From JAFEBO01 sp044221315 (lineage in GTDB: Bacteria > Planctomycetota > Phycisphaerae > Phycisphaerales > UBA1924): a DNA stretch of 64,000 bases. The notes under the pieces are model-generated. The model had not been told where the DNA came from. It did no database searches and worked only from the letters and a program-made list of their open reading frames with translations. How positions within the stretch are numbered: position 1 is the stretch's first letter; the number at the start of each line of letters is the position of its first letter. Below, piece after piece: positions 7,702 through 16,281 of the stretch. The DNA lies in the NCBI GenBank assembly GCA_044221315.1, contig JBGAPK010000005.1, positions 136,463-200,462 on the forward strand, written 5' to 3'. Made by a program: the position numbers and the translations under genes.

Positions 7702-9567
7702 TCAAGGGCAAAGCAGTTGATCGTACGAGTTCGCGAACCGCACGAAGTCTGAGTCGTCGCAGACCGCATCACCGTTGAGATCGCCTCCCGTCCATGCGCC
7801 GCCGGGGCTGAGCAGATCGTTGTAGAACGACACAAACAGGACAAAGTCGGTGTCATCCACCTGGCCATCGGCATTGAGATCGCCGCGGCAGATCGCGCGT
7901 CCGTACAGGTACTGAGCCGCGGCACGCACGTTGACCAGTCCCCAGCCGTAGGAATCGTCACGCCCGACGGGGCCGAGGTCACCCGCGGTCTGCTCGATGA
8001 TCCAGCGGGTGCTCGCCGGCGGGAGAGGCGCGGGCTGCGACACGGACTTGAACAGGCCGATCAGGAGCGCTCCCGAACCGGCGGTGTGCGGGCAGGACAT
8101 CGATGTGCCGCTGAAATTCGCGTAGCTGTGGCCGGTGATCACCTGATTGAACGAGGCGGTCGTGGTGATGTCCGGAAGTGCCTGGAGCGCGTTGCCGTCG
8201 TTCAGGGAGATTCCGAAGACGGGAATCAGGAACGTATCGCCGAGATCCCCCGAGGCGGGCGTGGTGGTGCCCGTGTTGTTGGAGATGATGACACCGATGG
8301 CGCCCGCGGCGACGGCGTTGGAGGCCTTGAGGTTGAAGGTGCCCGTGATGTTCCCGGAAGAGCCCCGGCGGATATGTGCGATTCTGCCGGAGACGGTGCC
8401 GGGGAAGTCCGCAGCGGTCAGGCCGAGCCCGCAATAGACGACGCCGCCCGAAACCGCACCGCCCGGCGAACCCGTGAAGTTCTGAGCGCCGTGGCTGGCA
8501 CTGCTGAACGTCACGGTCGTCGAGACGGTCGGAACGGTGGACTGCACGCTCACTCCGGGCGCCGCGACGGAGATCAGCGGACCAAAGTTGGAGAATGAAG
8601 CGAGTGTGGAGGTTGAGTCCACGGCGGAAATCGACATGACGCCCGGGTACGACGCCGGATAGCTCGGAACGCTGGAGGCGCTGTTGCCCGCCGACGCGAC
8701 GACCAGCACCCCGGCGTTGAATGCGTTGAGACACGCGTCCTGGAGCGCCTGGTTGGTGTTGGTGTCGCCCAGCGACATGCTGATCACATCGGCGCCCTGA
8801 GTCACCGCCCAGTCGATGCCGTCTGCGATCCAGGAATCGAGCCCGTAGCCGCCGTTGTTCATGACCTTGCCGATGATGAGCGTGGCCTGCGGCGCGACGC
8901 CAACGACACCGATCGTGTTATCCAGACCGAGCACGGTGCCCGAGCAATGGGAGCCGTGCTGGTGATAGTCATCGACAGTCAGGCCGGGCACGAACGACTG
9001 CGTGACGATCGGGGCCGGAAGGTCCGGGTGCGAAAGGTCCACCCCGGTATCGAGCACCGCGACCTTGGCGCCGGTGCCGCGCCCGTACTTTGCCCACGCC
9101 TGATCGGCCTGGACCAGCGAAATGCCGTAGGGCACCGTTTGGGCGTTGACCCGGCGGACGAAGTCGGGGCTCGCGTAACGCACGCCGGGCTGGCCGTTGA
9201 GCTTGGCGCACACCTCTTCGACGGTGCCGGCCTCAACGCTCATGACCTGAAGGCCGGGCACGAGGCCGATCGACTTCACGGCGCCGGTCACGCCCGCAGT
9301 CTTCAGCGTCGTGTCCATCGCGGCGCGATCGACAAAGTTGTCGAAGCGTACGAGAATCTGAGAGGGGTGATAGCGGGGGATTGCTTCCAGCGACTCACGC
9401 GAGGCCATGCCCGAGCCGGGCTGGTAACCATCGAGGGAGTTGACCGAATTTCGAAGGATTGCCGAGGGTTGATCATTGCGGGCGTCGGGCCCGGCGACAG
9501 CAAACCCGGCAGACACAACCAGCGCGAGCGCCCCCTGGGCGCACCGTGCAATTTGAAAATTCGACAT
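7702..9567 (-). CDS. Secreted subtilisin-like (S8) protease with dockerin-like tail, copy 3
   Basis: The product has 621 residues. The ATG at 9567 is set by a strong AGGAGG 4-5 nt upstream; the longer reading frame upstream is not needed. A signal peptide is followed by an extra low-complexity stretch and the propeptide (SQILVRFDNFVDRAAM to GVRYASPDF). The triad is Asp173 (VAVLDTGVDLSHPDLP), His204 (HGSHCSGT) and Ser489 (SGTSMSCPHTAGSG), with Asn295 (SAGNSASS). The protease-associated insert is at about 350-475 (GRIAHIRRGS, GAIGVIISNN). The tail is GDLNADGQVDDTDF then GDLNGDAVCDDSDF, ending LLCP. It shares the SHCSG/MSCPH cysteine pair with copy 2, so these two look like the closest pair in the array. 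Confidence 0.93.
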   Translation of the reverse strand: MSNFQIARCAQGALALVVSAGFAVAGPDARNDQPSAILRNSVNSLDGYQPGSGMASRESLEAIPRYHPSQILVRFDNFVDRAAMDTTLKTAGVTGAVKSIGLVPGLQVMSVEAGTVEEVCAKLNGQPGVRYASPDFVRRVNAQTVPYGISLVQADQAWAKYGRGTGAKVAVLDTGVDLSHPDLPAPIVTQSFVPGLTVDDYHQHGSHCSGTVLGLDNTIGVVGVAPQATLIIGKVMNNGGYGLDSWIADGIDWAVTQGADVISMSLGDTNTNQALQDACLNAFNAGVLVVASAGNSASSVPSYPASYPGVMSISAVDSTSTLASFSNFGPLISVAAPGVSVQSTVPTVSTTVTFSSASHGAQNFTGSPGGAVSGGVVYCGLGLTAADFPGTVSGRIAHIRRGSSGNITGTFNLKASNAVAAGAIGVIISNNTGTTTPASGDLGDTFLIPVFGISLNDGNALQALPDITTTASFNQVITGHSYANFSGTSMSCPHTAGSGALLIGLFKSVSQPAPLPPASTRWIIEQTAGDLGPVGRDDSYGWGLVNVRAAAQYLYGRAICRGDLNADGQVDDTDFVLFVSFYNDLLSPGGAWTGGDLNGDAVCDDSDFVRFANSYDQLLCP

Positions 9568-9725
9568 GGATCCTCCTGAACGGTCAATGACGCGGCCACG
9601 CCGCGGGCGAGCGCCCCCAATATCTTCGCAGGAAACGGCTCCGGGTGCAAACAAATTGGCGGGAAGTCCCAGAAAACAGGTCGGGAAAGACCCCTACTTC
9701 GGGTAGAAGTGGAGATTTCCGGGCG

Positions 9726-11513
9726 CTAGGGACACGCCAACCGGTCATAACTCGCGACGAACTCAACGAAGTCGGCATCATCGCACGCCCCGTCCCCGTT
9801 CAGGTCGGCACCCGTCCATCCTCCGGCGGGGCTGATCAGGTCGTTGTAGAAACCAACGAAGATTGTAAAATCGGCGTCGTCGACGAGCGAATCGAGGTTC
9901 AGGTCGCCGCGACAGCGGATCCGCCCGGCGAAATAGTCGCACGCCACCTTCGCGTTCACAAGCCCCCAGCCCGACTTGTCGTCTCTGCCGGGAGCGTTCA
10001 CGTCCTGCGCCGTCTGCTCCATCACCCATTTCAGTGAGGTGGGCGGGATCGTGGCCGGGGAGAACGCGCCCTTGAGCATGGTTGCAACTCCAGCGACGTG
10101 AGGCGTCGCCTGCGAGGTGCCCGTAAGCACGCCGAAGAAGTGTCCCTGATAGGAATTCCCGATCGCCGCGGAAACGCTTCCGGCCGCGAGCAGGGCGTCG
10201 CCATCGACCTGTGAAATCAGAACGCAAGGAATGGTAACGAAGTTCGGCGCGAGGGAGTCCTGAATGAGCGTGTCGGGCTGGTTGTCGGAGATGATGACGG
10301 CCGCGGCGCCCGCGGCGACCGCATTGCCGAACTGATCGGCAAAGGTAATCGTGTTGCTCCGGCGGATATGGGCAATCTTGCCGGCGACCGCGGGGGGAAT
10401 AGCTCCCGGCGAGCCGTCGCCGCAGGTGACGACAGGGCCGGAGGCGCTGCCGCCGAAACTTCCGGTAAACTGGCTTGCCTTGTGCGATGTCGCGTTCCAT
10501 GTGACGCTGGAGGCGGGCAATGGGATCGCAGAGGGCACATTGACCCCCGGTGCGCTGAGCGACAGATGCGGGCCGGTATTGGAGAAGTCGGCGACGGTCT
10601 TGTCGGCGTTGAGGGCCCCGACGGCGATGACCGACGGATAAGCCGCGGGATAGCGCGGGTCCGAGGTAGATTCGTTTCCCGCGGCCGCGACGAGGAGCAC
10701 ACCCGCATCGAACGCGGCCTGGCAGGCGTCTTCGAGGGCCTGCGACGTCTCATCGCTCGAGAGCGACATGCTGATCACGCCCGCCTCATTCGCAACGGCC
10801 CAGTCAAGACCATCGACGAGCCACGAAAGCGCGCCCCAGCCTCCGTCGCACACAACCTTTCCCACGAGCAGCGTCGCGTCGGGCGCGATCGAGTAGGAAC
10901 CGAAGATGCCGTCCTTGCCGACAATCGTCCCGGCGCAGTGCGTGCCGTGGAAGTTGTAATCGTCGGCGGATTGGCCTGGGACGAAGGAGGCGCTCGCCGC
11001 GAGGGCGGGCATGGAAGGGTGAAGGAAATCGAGCCCGGTATCGAGCACGCAGACGCGGGCGCCGGCTCCCTTGCCGTAGAGGGGCCAGGCATCCGGGGCG
11101 TGAACCATGAGCAGGTTGAAGGAAGGCGTGGCGAGGGGAGAAAGTTCGAGCGGGGCGGTTCGCCAAGCGCCCGTCGGAGGCATGCTTTCAATGGTGTAGA
11201 TGATGTCGCGTTCGGCGTAGCGAACTCCCGGAGTGGCGCGCAGGCCGCTGAGCGCTGCCTCGGTCTGAGCCTCGGTTGCGTCAGACGGAAGGGAGAGAAT
11301 GGAAAGTCCGGGCACGAGGGCCGAACGATGGTCGAGCCGCAGGCCCGTGGCGGCAGGCGCTCGATCGGCTCCCGGCTCGAAGCGGACGACGAGCACGCCC
11401 GGGTTGTAGCGGGGTCGGGCGGCCGATGGGGGAGCGGCGCCGGCTCCGCCGGCCACGATGAAGGCAGCCGCTGCGGAGGCGACCCAGCAGAGATTGAATC
11501 GGCGATCCATCAT
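9726..11513 (-). CDS. Secreted subtilisin-like (S8) protease with dockerin-like tail, copy 4
   Basis: The 595-residue protein begins at one of two adjacent ATGs (11513 or 11510), with GGGAG about 9 nt upstream. It has a signal peptide (about 1-27), a propeptide (GVLVVRFEPGADR to GVRYAERDI) and a catalytic domain with Asp158 (VCVLDTGLDFLHPSMP), His189 (HGTHCAGT), Asn280 (AAAGNEST) and Ser467 (TGTSQATPHVAGVA). This is the most divergent copy: a 20-residue Pro/Leu-rich insert follows the propeptide (PPTGAWRTAPLELSPLATP) and the Ser motif is GTSQA rather than GTSMA. The protease-associated insert (GKIAHIRRSN, AAVIISDNQPD) and dockerin-like tail (GDLNLDSLVDDADF, ADLNGDGACDDADF, ending LACP) are kept. 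Confidence 0.92.
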   Translation of the reverse strand: MMDRRFNLCWVASAAAAFIVAGGAGAAPPSAARPRYNPGVLVVRFEPGADRAPAATGLRLDHRSALVPGLSILSLPSDATEAQTEAALSGLRATPGVRYAERDIIYTIESMPPTGAWRTAPLELSPLATPSFNLLMVHAPDAWPLYGKGAGARVCVLDTGLDFLHPSMPALAASASFVPGQSADDYNFHGTHCAGTIVGKDGIFGSYSIAPDATLLVGKVVCDGGWGALSWLVDGLDWAVANEAGVISMSLSSDETSQALEDACQAAFDAGVLLVAAAGNESTSDPRYPAAYPSVIAVGALNADKTVADFSNTGPHLSLSAPGVNVPSAIPLPASSVTWNATSHKASQFTGSFGGSASGPVVTCGDGSPGAIPPAVAGKIAHIRRSNTITFADQFGNAVAAGAAAVIISDNQPDTLIQDSLAPNFVTIPCVLISQVDGDALLAAGSVSAAIGNSYQGHFFGVLTGTSQATPHVAGVATMLKGAFSPATIPPTSLKWVMEQTAQDVNAPGRDDKSGWGLVNAKVACDYFAGRIRCRGDLNLDSLVDDADFTIFVGFYNDLISPAGGWTGADLNGDGACDDADFVEFVASYDRLACP

Positions 11514-11677
11514 CCGGCAAACTCCCGGTCCCTCACACGGAAGAACAGGATCGCATCCCGGACGCCGCCGTGCAAGAGAAACTTTGACTTGGTGTTGGGC
11601 CGACCGCCCCGGAGCATCCCGCGGCGTGTATCTTTATCCCGTTCGGGTCAGATCCAAGGGCGGCAAGGAGTGCACGC

Positions 11678-12460
11678 GTGCGGGAACGAAAGCCTTTCGT
11701 CGGCGGCAACTGGAAGATGAACACCAACCGCACGACGTCGGCGGACCTGACGAGGGCGGTGGTCGATGCGCTGGCGCACGTCACGGGCGTGGAGATTGCG
11801 GTCTACCCGCCGTTTCCGTACCTGCTCGCGGTCCGTTCCATCCTGAGGGATCGGGGGAGTTCGATCAAACTCGGGGCCCAGGACTGTTACCAGAAGCCCG
11901 ATGGCGCTTTCACCGGCGAGGTCTCGCTCGAGATGCTCAAGGACTGCGGCGTCCAGACCGTGCTGGCGGGCCACAGCGAGCGTCGCCATGTGATCGGTGA
12001 GGATGACGAGATCGTCAATACGAAACTGCGGGCGATCATCGATGCGGGCCTGACCGGCATCCTGTGCATCGGGGAGACTTTGGAACAGCGCGAGTCGGGC
12101 CATACCGACCCGGTGAACCAGAGACAGCTCCGGGCCGGGCTGGCCGATATTTCGGCCGACGCGCTCGATCATGTTGTCATCGCGTACGAGCCCGTCTGGG
12201 CGATCGGCACCGGCAAGACCGCGACCCCCGAAGATGCGCAGGACGTGCACGCGAAGCTCCGCCGCCTGCTCGGCCAGATGTACAACGCCGAGGTGGCGAA
12301 GAAGATGCGGATCATCTACGGCGGCAGCGTCAAAGCGAGCAACGCCGAGGAACTCTTCCGCCAGCCGGATATTGACGGGGGGTTGATCGGCGGAGCGGCG
12401 CTCAAGGCGCCGGAGTTCGCGGGAATCGTGAAGGCGGCAGGAGTGGGGGCGGGAAAGTAG
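11678..12460 (+). CDS. tpiA: Triosephosphate isomerase
   Basis: The 260-residue enzyme interconverts dihydroxyacetone phosphate and glyceraldehyde 3-phosphate in glycolysis and gluconeogenesis. The active-site residues are visible: Lys13 in GNWKMN, His99 in GHSERR and Glu171 in AYEPVWAIGTGK. The phosphate-binding motifs YGGSVK and GGLIGGAAL are near the C-terminus. Translation starts at a GTG (11678) supported by AAGGAG about 7 nt upstream. The length is normal for the family. It converges with pckA across about 200 bp in which no convincing terminator or gene was found. Confidence 0.97.
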   Translation: MRERKPFVGGNWKMNTNRTTSADLTRAVVDALAHVTGVEIAVYPPFPYLLAVRSILRDRGSSIKLGAQDCYQKPDGAFTGEVSLEMLKDCGVQTVLAGHSERRHVIGEDDEIVNTKLRAIIDAGLTGILCIGETLEQRESGHTDPVNQRQLRAGLADISADALDHVVIAYEPVWAIGTGKTATPEDAQDVHAKLRRLLGQMYNAEVAKKMRIIYGGSVKASNAEELFRQPDIDGGLIGGAALKAPEFAGIVKAAGVGAGK

Positions 12461-12661
12461 CTCGCGGATAGTCTGTCGACATTCGGTTCAGACGATCAAT
12501 GAATGCAATGTACTTGTAGTTGGGCACGACACGAACCGCGATTGCGCCGACGATGCAATCGACAAGGTTCTGCCGGAAACGCAGCTGCGCCTGACTAATT
12601 CAAGGCCGAATGGCAAACCCTGCATGGAATGCAGCGGATCGAACGGAGCCGAGCCAATCAC

Positions 12662-14299
12662 TTACACCTTCGGCCCCGCACCCCGCACCGCCTCCGGCAT
12701 TTCAAACTGCTTGTCGTTCTCGCGGAAGCCCTTCGCCAATTTCGCGGCCTGCTCGTCATACGCGCCGCCGTCTTTCCAGGTGTTCTTGGGCATCAGTACC
12801 TCGCTCGGCACGCCGGGCACGGCTTTGGGCACGTGCAGCCCGAAGACCGGATCGGTCGCGTACTCGGCCTTGGCGAGTGAGCCATCGAGAATGGCGGTGA
12901 CGAACGCTCTCGTGTACGCGAGCTTGAACCGATGGCCCGCGCCGTACGGGCCCCCGGTCCAGCCGGTGTTGAGAAGCCAGACGTTGGCGCCGTGCTTCTT
13001 GATGTTCTCGGCGAGTTGCTTCGCGTAGGACACGGGCGGGCGGGGCAGGAAGACGCCTCCAAAGCACGGGCTGAAGTTCGGCTGCGGCTCGGTCACGCCG
13101 GATTCCGTGCCGGCGAGCTTGCTGGTGTACCCGTTGATGAAGTAGTACATCGCCTGCTCGGGCGTCAATTTGCTGACCGGCGGCATGACTCCGTAGGCGT
13201 CGGCCGTGAGGAAGATCACGTTCTTCGGGTTGCCGCAGACGCTCGGGATGATGGCATTGTCGATGAAATCGACGGGGTAGGTGACGCGGGTGTTCTCCGT
13301 CAGTTTCGCGCTGTCGTAATCCGGGATCCGCGTCACCGGATCGATGACCGTGTTTTCGAGCACGGATCCGAACTTGATCGCATTCCAGATCTGCGGCTCG
13401 CCCTCCTTCGAGAGCTTGATGCACTTCGCGTAGCAGCCGCCCTCGAAGTTGAATGCCCCGTTCGCGCTCCAGCCGTGCTCGTCATCGCCGATGAGTTTTC
13501 GGTTCGGGTCGGCGGAGAGCGTGGTCTTGCCGGTGCCGGAGAGGCCGAAGAAGAGGGCCGCGTTCTCGCCCTTCATGTCGGTGTTGCACGAGCAGTGCAT
13601 CGGGAAGACGCCCACGTCGGGCATGTCGTAGTTCATGGCGTAGAAGAGGCTCTTCTTCATCTCGCCGGCGTATTCGGTCCCGATGATGACGACGAGCTTG
13701 CGCTCGAGGCTCTGGAGAATCAGCACCGGGCTCTTGACGCCGAACTTTTCCATCTCCTCCTTGGTCAGGCGCCGGCGGCCGGCGTTGATGACGGTCCAAT
13801 CGTGCGCGAAGTCCTTGATCTGCGCGCCCGCCGCCTTGCTGCCCTGGCGGATAAAGAGTGTCGAGCAGAAGAGCGAGTGCCACGCCTGCTCGGTGACCAC
13901 ACGCACGCCAAGGCGATACTTGGGATCGGCGCCGACGAAGCCTTCAAAGACATACAGGTGCGGCCGGGTGTTCAGGTGATCGACGGCGATCTTGAGTGCC
14001 GCGTCGAAGTTGGCCGGCGTGAACGGCTTGTTCACCTTGCCCCACCAGATGTTGTTGTGGATGCCCGGGGTGTCTTCGAGGTACTTGTCGGCCGGGCTGC
14101 GCCCGGTGCGGTCGCCGGTGTTGCAGACGAGAGCGCCGTTGGCCGCGAGTGTTCCTTCGCCGGCAGCAACGGCACGCTGCACGAGTTCGGCGGGGCAGAG
14201 ATTGAAGCTGGTCTTGTGCGGTGCCAGGTCGAGCTTGTTCAAATAGCTTGTCGACGGAGAGACTTTCGAGGGAGCGGTGGTGGGGGTGGGAGTGGCCAA
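12662..14299 (-). CDS. pckA: ATP-dependent phosphoenolpyruvate carboxykinase
   Basis: The 545-residue cytosolic enzyme converts oxaloacetate and ATP to phosphoenolpyruvate, CO2 and ADP, the entry step of gluconeogenesis. The kinase-1a loop GLSGTGKTT (about 252-260) and the metal-binding kinase-2 segment LIGDDEHGW follow it directly. RTGRSPADKY near the N-terminus and NTGWTGGPYG near the C-terminus are typical of the ATP-type family. The start is a TTG at 14299: it has CGGAGG about 8 nt upstream and no ATG or GTG of suitable position exists. The next gene upstream on the strand is 195 bp away. Confidence 0.96.
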   Translation of the reverse strand: MATPTPTTAPSKVSPSTSYLNKLDLAPHKTSFNLCPAELVQRAVAAGEGTLAANGALVCNTGDRTGRSPADKYLEDTPGIHNNIWWGKVNKPFTPANFDAALKIAVDHLNTRPHLYVFEGFVGADPKYRLGVRVVTEQAWHSLFCSTLFIRQGSKAAGAQIKDFAHDWTVINAGRRRLTKEEMEKFGVKSPVLILQSLERKLVVIIGTEYAGEMKKSLFYAMNYDMPDVGVFPMHCSCNTDMKGENAALFFGLSGTGKTTLSADPNRKLIGDDEHGWSANGAFNFEGGCYAKCIKLSKEGEPQIWNAIKFGSVLENTVIDPVTRIPDYDSAKLTENTRVTYPVDFIDNAIIPSVCGNPKNVIFLTADAYGVMPPVSKLTPEQAMYYFINGYTSKLAGTESGVTEPQPNFSPCFGGVFLPRPPVSYAKQLAENIKKHGANVWLLNTGWTGGPYGAGHRFKLAYTRAFVTAILDGSLAKAEYATDPVFGLHVPKAVPGVPSEVLMPKNTWKDGGAYDEQAAKLAKGFRENDKQFEMPEAVRGAGPKV

Positions 14300-14494
14300 G
14301 ATGGAATCCTCCGTATGACTTCAGGTGAGCGCCGATGAAAGCGTTACATCTCGCGATTTTCGGCCTCCGCGCGACCCCGGGCTTGATTCAGGGGGTAACG
14401 AAGAGCCTAGCCACAAAGGTGCAAAAAGGCGAGATGAGTTCGGTTGCGGTCAGGCTTGTCCCTGTTTGGGTCCATTTGAGAATGAGTCGCGTTT

Positions 14495-15601
14495 TCATGG
14501 CTCAAGATTGCCAGATGGCGGCGTCTTGTCTGGCCGGGATTCGTTGCTTTGGCCCACGAGCGCCACATCGGGGTCGACCGGCAGATCATCGAATTCGTCG
14601 ATCGGAGCCACCTTGGCCCGGCGGGCCGCGAGGTGTTGCGTGATGAGCATCGCCGCGGCACCTCCGACTGCGATCAATCCCGTCGCCCATTGGCCCGCCG
14701 TGAGGTGCTCGTCGTCGGGAAAAAGCATCGGCGCCACGATCGAGACCGTGATCGGCTGTAACTGAACCACGCCCGCTGAAACCGCGAGCCCCAGCGCCTG
14801 GATGCTCTTGAAGTACGCCGTGTGTCCGATGCCGATCCCGATCACGGCGGACAGAAACAGCAGCACGAGCTGCGGACCGGCGAGATGGGTCACGCCCATG
14901 CCGAAATCGTGTGCGTTGGTGTGCACATCGCGTGCGAATGGGATCATGACGAGGATCATGAGCATCGCCGTGTACTGACTCACAGCGCTGAACGCAAGCA
15001 GCGGGTTCATACCGTGCATCGAGGCCCGCACCGCCAGCGCATATGCCGCGTAGAGCAGGCCCGAGGCGATCGACAACCCGACTCCCAGCGCCGTGCCTCC
15101 GCCGAGCCCCCCCGGCTTGAGCCAGACCGTGAGCATCGTCCCCGCAACCACCATGAGAATGCCCGCGATGAACCCGGGTTTGCGGATGACCTTGCGCTCG
15201 GCCGGGAAGAGCATCGCGGCACCGAACGTGACGAAGACGATCTGGAGACGCAGGCTGAAGGTCATCAGCCCGGGCTCGACGTAGTACGGCGCGAGCCCAA
15301 AGCAGATTTGTGCGGCCGTATTGAAAAGGCTCGGCCAGACCGCGGCACGCCACAGTCCCTTCGGAATGTCGCCCCGTCGCGAAGCCAAGACCAGCAGCGG
15401 CAACCACAGCAGCGCGGAGAAGCCATAACGCCACCCGTTCGCGCTCCACCCGTCGATCTCGTGACGGAAATGCCGCAGGAAGAGCGGGATCGTCGTCCAG
15501 CAGGCGAGCGAGGTCAGCACGAGCGCAACGCCGAACCCAGCTCCGACCGGGGCGTAGGCTGTGCCGGACCCCGACTTTGCTGCTGCAACCACGCGGCTCA
15601 C
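14495..15601 (-). CDS. EamA/DMT-family transporter
   Basis: The 368-residue integral membrane protein has about ten hydrophobic helices in two similar halves, the layout of drug/metabolite transporters of the EamA type. Examples are GVALVLTSLACWTTIPLFL at the start and LVLLFLSAVIGIGIGHTAYF plus GVVQLQPITVSIVAPMLF near residues 270-320. The last is the conserved second-half EamA signature. The substrate cannot be read from the sequence. The C-terminal about 45 residues are hydrophilic. The GTG at 15601 is the first start codon; no clear Shine-Dalgarno site supports it. It lies 51 bp after the P-loop kinase gene and may be cotranscribed with it. Confidence 0.88.
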   Translation of the reverse strand: MSRVVAAAKSGSGTAYAPVGAGFGVALVLTSLACWTTIPLFLRHFRHEIDGWSANGWRYGFSALLWLPLLVLASRRGDIPKGLWRAAVWPSLFNTAAQICFGLAPYYVEPGLMTFSLRLQIVFVTFGAAMLFPAERKVIRKPGFIAGILMVVAGTMLTVWLKPGGLGGGTALGVGLSIASGLLYAAYALAVRASMHGMNPLLAFSAVSQYTAMLMILVMIPFARDVHTNAHDFGMGVTHLAGPQLVLLFLSAVIGIGIGHTAYFKSIQALGLAVSAGVVQLQPITVSIVAPMLFPDDEHLTAGQWATGLIAVGGAAAMLITQHLAARRAKVAPIDEFDDLPVDPDVALVGQSNESRPDKTPPSGNLEP

Positions 15602-15652
15602 ACGCCAGAGTAGGGAGAAACCGCGCGGACTGTTCGTGGAATCGAACGCGGA

Positions 15653-16279
15653 TCAGGCCTTCGGCACTCCGATTTCGTTGCGAACGACAAAGTGCGCCCG
15701 CGCCCGATAGACCGGCTCGAAGCGTGCAAACGTCGGCTCCGCAACGGATTGAAAGAACTCGCGGGCAACTTCGACGCCCCAGCCACGCTGACCGGTGGTC
15801 TCCAGAAACTCCCAGCGGCTCCAGCGAACCGCCGCCGGCGCTTCCACGAAGACGCACAAGTCCAGGTGCGGCAGGATCGTCTCGTGAAGCGCGTGGATGC
15901 CCTCGACCACCACGAGAGAGGTGGGTGCCGCGTCGCGGTAGCCCGTCCGGCTGTGCGACTGGAACGACCAGATCGGCACGCGCGTCGCCCGACCGGAGCG
16001 AAGATCGGACAGGTTCTGTACGAGTAAGGCGCTGTCGGCAAGGCGAGGATCGTCGCGCTCGTCGTATCCGACTTTGTCGTAATCGGGCAGGTAATCGTCG
16101 GTTGCCAAATGACAGCCGCCGGGAGCGATGAGAGCGCGCGAGAGATGGGACTTGCCCGCTCCGACGGGGCCAGTGATTCCGATGACCGTCGTGCGGGTCG
16201 CCATGGCGCGTGCCCGACGCAGCAACTCGGCGGGCGCAGTCTCCCACGCGAGCAGGGTTGGTCCCTCGGGAGTGGTCAC
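15653..16279 (-). CDS. Uridine kinase/phosphoribulokinase-like P-loop kinase
   Basis: The 208-residue protein has a Walker A motif near residue 30 (GITGPVGAGKSHLS) and the layout of the uridine kinase/PRK family. ATDDYLPDYDKVGYDERDDP carries the acidic residue pair after strand 2, and LVVVEGIHAL matches the family's VEGIHAL/F strand. A lid-like basic segment follows (YRARAHFVVRNEIG). The true substrate (nucleoside, pantothenate, glycerate) cannot be told. The GTG at 16279 is chosen because it starts 2 nt after the stop of the Ser/Thr kinase gene, with GGAGG just upstream, and the residues before it overlap that gene. Tight spacing indicates cotranscription with the kinase. Confidence 0.8.
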   Translation of the reverse strand: MTTPEGPTLLAWETAPAELLRRARAMATRTTVIGITGPVGAGKSHLSRALIAPGGCHLATDDYLPDYDKVGYDERDDPRLADSALLVQNLSDLRSGRATRVPIWSFQSHSRTGYRDAAPTSLVVVEGIHALHETILPHLDLCVFVEAPAAVRWSRWEFLETTGQRGWGVEVAREFFQSVAEPTFARFEPVYRARAHFVVRNEIGVPKA

Positions 16280-16281
16280 GG

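Noticed and set aside
4000..11513. Mobile element or integron-like origin for the protease array
   Set aside because: No transposase, integrase, att-like direct repeats or inverted ends border the array, and base composition matches the neighbours.
12461..12661. Possible small gene or terminator between tpiA and pckA
   Set aside because: No hairpin with a T tract and no frame with a ribosome site; sequence looks neutral.
14300..14494. Possible small RNA or leader peptide between pckA and the EamA gene
   Set aside because: Only a short frame and no stable hairpin or terminator was found.
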